Assembly (NCBI GenBank): GCA_023428065.1
Contig: JAEYZI010000033.1
Span: 1-37,462, forward strand
Source: Actinomycetes bacterium
GTDB lineage: Bacteria; Actinomycetota; Actinomycetes; Actinomycetales; Microbacteriaceae
DNA length: 37,462 nt
Direction: 5' to 3'
Shown here: positions 34,921 through 37,462 of the stretch, piece after piece
Position numbering within the stretch: position 1 is the stretch's first letter
How the letters are laid out: every line of letters begins with the position of its first letter
Made by a program: the position numbers and the translations under genes
The notes under the pieces: generated by a model
What the model was told of the DNA's origin: nothing
The model's input: the letters and a program-made list of their open reading frames with translations, nothing else
Databases searched by the model: none

Positions 34921-36315
34921 ATGATCAAGCCCGACCTCGACCAGGAGCTCCCCGCCGAACTCGGCGCCGTCCACTTCGTCGGCATCGGCGGATCGGGCAT
35001 GAGCGGCATCGCGCGTCTCCTGCTCGAGGCGGGTCACCGCGTGACCGGCTCCGACGTGCGCGAGTCGGAGACCGTGCGGGAGCTCCGTGAGGCGGGTGCC
35101 GCGATCGCGATCGGGCACGACGCCGCGAACGTCGGGGATGCCGACACCGTCGTCGTGACGGGCGCCCTCTGGGAGGACAACCCCGAGTACCGCCGTGCGC
35201 TCGATGCGGGCATCCCCGTGCTGCACCGGTCGATCGCGCTCGACTGGCTGCTGCGCGGACACCGGGTGATCTCCGTCGCGGGGGCCCACGGCAAGAGCAC
35301 CTCGACGGGCATGATCGTGACGGCCCTGCGTGAGCTCGGCGCGGATCCCGGCTTCGTCAACGGCGGCGTCATCGCGGGCTACGGGCGCAGCTCCGCGTAC
35401 GGCACGGGGGAGCTCTTCGTCGTCGAGGCCGACGAGTCCGACGGCTCGTTCCTGCGCTACGACACCGCGGTCGCGCTCATCACGAACGTCGACGCCGACC
35501 ACCTCGACCACTACGGCACGCAGGAGGCCTTCGAGGACGCGTTCGTGCGCTTCGCGCAGGGCGCGAGCGAGTTCGTGGTGGCATCGAGCGACGACCCCGG
35601 AACCCTCGCCGTCAGCCGTCGGCTCGAGGGCTCGCGCGTCGTGACCTTCGGTCTCGCGGCGGATGCCGACATCCGCGTGCGCGACATCGTCGCGGAGGGG
35701 CCGGTCGCGTTCACGATCGTGCACGACGGCCGCGAGCTGCCCGTGCGCCTCGCGATCCCGGGCGCCCACAACGCGCTCAACGCCGCGGGCGCGTTCGCGG
35801 TGCTCGTGTCGCTCGGCTTCGACCCGGAGGGCGTCGTGCGCGGCCTCGAGGCGTTCGCGGGCACGGGACGCCGGTTCGAGCTGCGCGGCGAAGTGCGGGG
35901 CGTGCGCGTGTACGACGACTACGCCCACCATCCGACCGAGGTGGCCGCGGCCCTCGCGACCGCGCGTTCGGTCGTCGGCGATGGTCGCGTCATCGCGATC
36001 CACCAGCCGCATCTCTACAGCCGCACGCGCCTCATGGCGGGTGACTTCGCGGAGGTCTACGAGCGTCTCGCGGACCACACGATCGTGCTCGACGTGTTCG
36101 GGGCGCGCGAGGATCCGGAGCCGGGGGTCACGGGCGCGCTCGTGGCCGAGCGGTTCGCCGACCCCGCGCGCGTCGACTTCCTCCCCGACTGGCAGGCGGC
36201 GGCGGAGCGCGTCGCCGAGATCGCGCGCGAGGGCGACCTCGTGATGACCCTCAGCTGCGGCGACGTGTACCGCATCATCCCGCAGGTGGTCGACGCGCTC
36301 GGGCGGCGCGCGTGA
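34921..36315 (+). CDS. murC: UDP-MurNAc--amino-acid ligase MurC
   Basis: MurC adds the first residue of the stem peptide, L-Ala in most bacteria but Gly in those with B-type walls, as many Microbacteriaceae have. The 464-residue protein has HFVGIGGSGMSGIARLLL, the ATP loop GAHGKSTSTGM, EADESDGSFL, NVDADHLDHYG and DDYAHHPTEV. GGCAGG lies just before ATG 34921. The amino acid it adds cannot be settled from sequence by eye. The catalytic motifs are complete. Confidence 0.97.
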   Translation: MIKPDLDQELPAELGAVHFVGIGGSGMSGIARLLLEAGHRVTGSDVRESETVRELREAGAAIAIGHDAANVGDADTVVVTGALWEDNPEYRRALDAGIPVLHRSIALDWLLRGHRVISVAGAHGKSTSTGMIVTALRELGADPGFVNGGVIAGYGRSSAYGTGELFVVEADESDGSFLRYDTAVALITNVDADHLDHYGTQEAFEDAFVRFAQGASEFVVASSDDPGTLAVSRRLEGSRVVTFGLAADADIRVRDIVAEGPVAFTIVHDGRELPVRLAIPGAHNALNAAGAFAVLVSLGFDPEGVVRGLEAFAGTGRRFELRGEVRGVRVYDDYAHHPTEVAAALATARSVVGDGRVIAIHQPHLYSRTRLMAGDFAEVYERLADHTIVLDVFGAREDPEPGVTGALVAERFADPARVDFLPDWQAAAERVAEIAREGDLVMTLSCGDVYRIIPQVVDALGRRA

Positions 36316-36328
36316 GCGGACGGGCCGG

Positions 36329-37261
36329 ATGAGGCGCCCCGAGGGGTTCGACGCCCCCGCGCCCGAGAAGCCCGACAGGCCGCCGAAGCCGCGCCGCGAC
36401 GCCCCCGCCGTCGGCGACGCGAAGCCTCGTCGTGAGCGGCCGCCGACCCCGCCCCGCGCCCCGAAGCGGCCGCGTCCCTCGGCGAGCCGGGTGGCCGAGG
36501 CGGAGCTCCGCGCTGCGGAGCGCGCCCGCAAGCGCGCCGAGAAGCGCGAGCTGCGGCGCTTCACGCGGCGCCTCCGCCGTCGACGCCTCGCCTGGGCCGT
36601 CTCGCTCGGCCTCGTGGGAGCGCTCGTCGGCCTGAGCCTCGCGGCCGTCTACTCGCCCCTGCTCGCGCTGCGCGAGATCCGCGTCGTGGGCACGTCCAGC
36701 CTCGACCCCGCCCAGATCGTCGACGCGGTCGACGGACAGCTCGGCACCCCGCTCGCGCTCCTCGACGAGGGGGAGCTCCGGGCGCAGCTGGGGGAGTTCA
36801 CCCTCATCCGCAGCTATTCGACCGAGATCCTCCCTCCGGGCACCCTCATCCTCCACATCGTCGAGCGCACCCCCGTCGGGGCCATGGTGCACGGTGCCGC
36901 GTTCGACGTCGTCGATGCCGCAGGGGTCGTGCTCGCGACGAGCCCGCAGCGGCCGGAGGGGATGCCGCTCATCGCCCTCCCTGCGTCGAAGGTCGACACC
37001 CCGGCGTTCCGCTCCGTGGCCGAGGTGCTCCTCGCGCTCCCGGACTCCGTGCGGTCGCAGGTCGACGAGGTCTCCGCGACGACGCGCGACGACGTGACGC
37101 TCACGCTCGCGGGCTCGACCCAGCGGGTCGTATGGGGGAGCGCGACCGACTCCGACCACAAGGCGCGCGTGCTCGCCGCGCTCGTCGCGATCCACGGCGG
37201 GTCGGGACCCGGCGTCTACGACGTCTCGGCGCCGGGCACCGCGGTGTTCCACGCAGGCTGA
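36329..37261 (+). CDS. ftsQ: Cell division protein FtsQ/DivIB
   Basis: FtsQ is a single-pass divisome protein that scaffolds FtsL/FtsB. The 310-residue protein has a long Pro/Arg-rich cytoplasmic N-terminus (1-85), one membrane helix (about 88-107), a POTRA domain beginning LREIRVVGTSSLDPAQI and a beta-rich FtsQ domain with the ERTPVGAM motif. ATG 36329 lies 13 nt past murC without a clear Shine-Dalgarno sequence. A GTG at 36312 hits a stop after six codons. Position before ftsZ confirms the call. Confidence 0.94.
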   Translation: MRRPEGFDAPAPEKPDRPPKPRRDAPAVGDAKPRRERPPTPPRAPKRPRPSASRVAEAELRAAERARKRAEKRELRRFTRRLRRRRLAWAVSLGLVGALVGLSLAAVYSPLLALREIRVVGTSSLDPAQIVDAVDGQLGTPLALLDEGELRAQLGEFTLIRSYSTEILPPGTLILHIVERTPVGAMVHGAAFDVVDAAGVVLATSPQRPEGMPLIALPASKVDTPAFRSVAEVLLALPDSVRSQVDEVSATTRDDVTLTLAGSTQRVVWGSATDSDHKARVLAALVAIHGGSGPGVYDVSAPGTAVFHAG

Positions 37262-37275
37262 GCGGCCCTCCGTTT

Positions 37276-37296
37276 CGCGACACGCGGGGTGTCGCG
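37276..37296 (+). terminator. Hairpin after ftsQ
   Basis: CGCGACAC (37276-37283) and GTGTCGCG (37289-37296) form a perfect 8-bp stem around GCGGG. No U tract follows. It may attenuate read-through into ftsZ, which then depends on its own promoter in 37300-37390. Confidence 0.5.
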
Positions 37297-37352
37297 CGGA
37301 GCGCGCCCGTCGTCGCGCTTACCGTGAGGGCACATAAGAGTACTGAGAAAGA

Positions 37353-37381
37353 CTCCAAACCTCAAGTAGAGGTTGAGGGTT
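37353..37381. promoter_or_regulatory. Putative FtsR operator, copy 2 (ftsZ leader)
   Basis: This A+T-richer stretch contains AACCTCAAGTAGAGGTTGAG with two nested dyads: AACCTC/GAGGTT (37358-37363, 37369-37374) and CCTCAA/TTGAGG (37360-37365, 37373-37378). Its reverse complement matches the site before the second merR gene at 18 of 26 positions. FtsR activates ftsZ in C. glutamicum. The site is only 19 nt from the ftsZ start codon, so the exact mode of control is unclear. Confidence 0.6.
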
Positions 37382-37399
37382 TTCTCCGGGAGGCCGGAC

Positions 37400-37462
37400 G
37401 TGACTTCGAACCAGAACTACCTCGCCGTCATCAAGGTCGTCGGTATCGGCGGCGGTGGCGTG
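37400..37462 (+). CDS. ftsZ: Cell division GTPase FtsZ (5' end only)
   Basis: The first 21 codons are present, running off the right edge. After a short polar tail comes NYLAVIKVVGIGGGGV, the universal first beta strand and the start of the nucleotide-binding glycine loop of FtsZ. The GTG at 37400 has GGGAGG at 37388-37393. FtsZ polymerises into the division ring. The preceding gap carries a hairpin and the FtsR-like operator, indicating independent control from the rest of the cluster. Confidence 0.95.
   Translation, partial: MTSNQNYLAVIKVVGIGGGGV

Noticed and set aside
36312..36332. Alternative ftsQ start at GTG 36312 overlapping murC
   Set aside because: The frame reaches a TGA after six codons.

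Overview
The window is a stretch of high-GC actinobacterial chromosome, by eye a little over 70% G+C with strong G/C third-position bias. Gene content and order point to Microbacteriaceae or a close relative: a garA-ftsR pair, an actinobacterial dcw cluster without ddl, a PknL/Rv2175c-type signalling locus, a DUF3040 gene, and a MurE whose diaminopimelate-recognition motif is altered. The genus cannot be named from the sequence alone. I see no mobile elements, integrases, tRNA or rRNA genes, or CRISPR arrays. It reads as a core-chromosome segment.

Region 1 (1-9.8 kb) holds regulation and central metabolism. A DUF1295 membrane protein diverges from an operon of a CDP-alcohol phosphatidyltransferase, the FHA regulator garA and the MerR-type regulator ftsR. 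A second MerR regulator has its own promoter. Converging on it is an orphan ParA-type ATPase, which is divergent from a large pyruvate carboxylase gene (pyc). Behind pyc come a second, MinD/EspI-like ATPase and peptide deformylase.

Region 2 (9.8-22.8 kb) covers lipids, the shikimate pathway and envelope signalling: a FadD15-type acyl-CoA ligase, a ROK kinase, a PlsC-type acyltransferase, class II DAHP synthase, a membrane Ser/Thr kinase with four PASTA repeats, a three-LysM wall hydrolase, an Rv2175c-like HTH protein, a HelR-type RNA polymerase recycling ATPase, an idsA-type prenyl synthase and a DUF3040 protein. From memory, the order fadD15, plsC, aroG, pknL, Rv2175c, idsA2, Rv2169c, mraZ matches Mycobacterium tuberculosis Rv2187-Rv2166c.

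Region 3 (22.8 kb to the end) is the division and cell wall (dcw) cluster: mraZ-rsmH-ftsL-ftsI-murE-murF-mraY-murD-ftsW-murG-murC-ftsQ and the first 21 codons of ftsZ. Many of its genes overlap by 4 nt. It makes UDP-MurNAc-pentapeptide, lipid I and lipid II and supplies the septal synthase (FtsW/FtsI) and divisome parts.

The most notable signals are mainly regulatory. A 26-nt motif is shared (18/26) between the leader of the second merR gene and the leader of ftsZ, a likely FtsR operator at both ends of the window. Three GTGG words at exact 10-nt spacing lie in a good mraZ promoter. Several genes have a TANNNT hexamer ending 6-8 nt before the start codon, implying leaderless mRNAs. MurE has HHPR where DAP-adding enzymes have DNPR. 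I did not find a clearly unprecedented multi-gene system; the ParA/Pyc/MinD-like trio and the PknL/LysM/HTH locus are the best candidates for undescribed biology.
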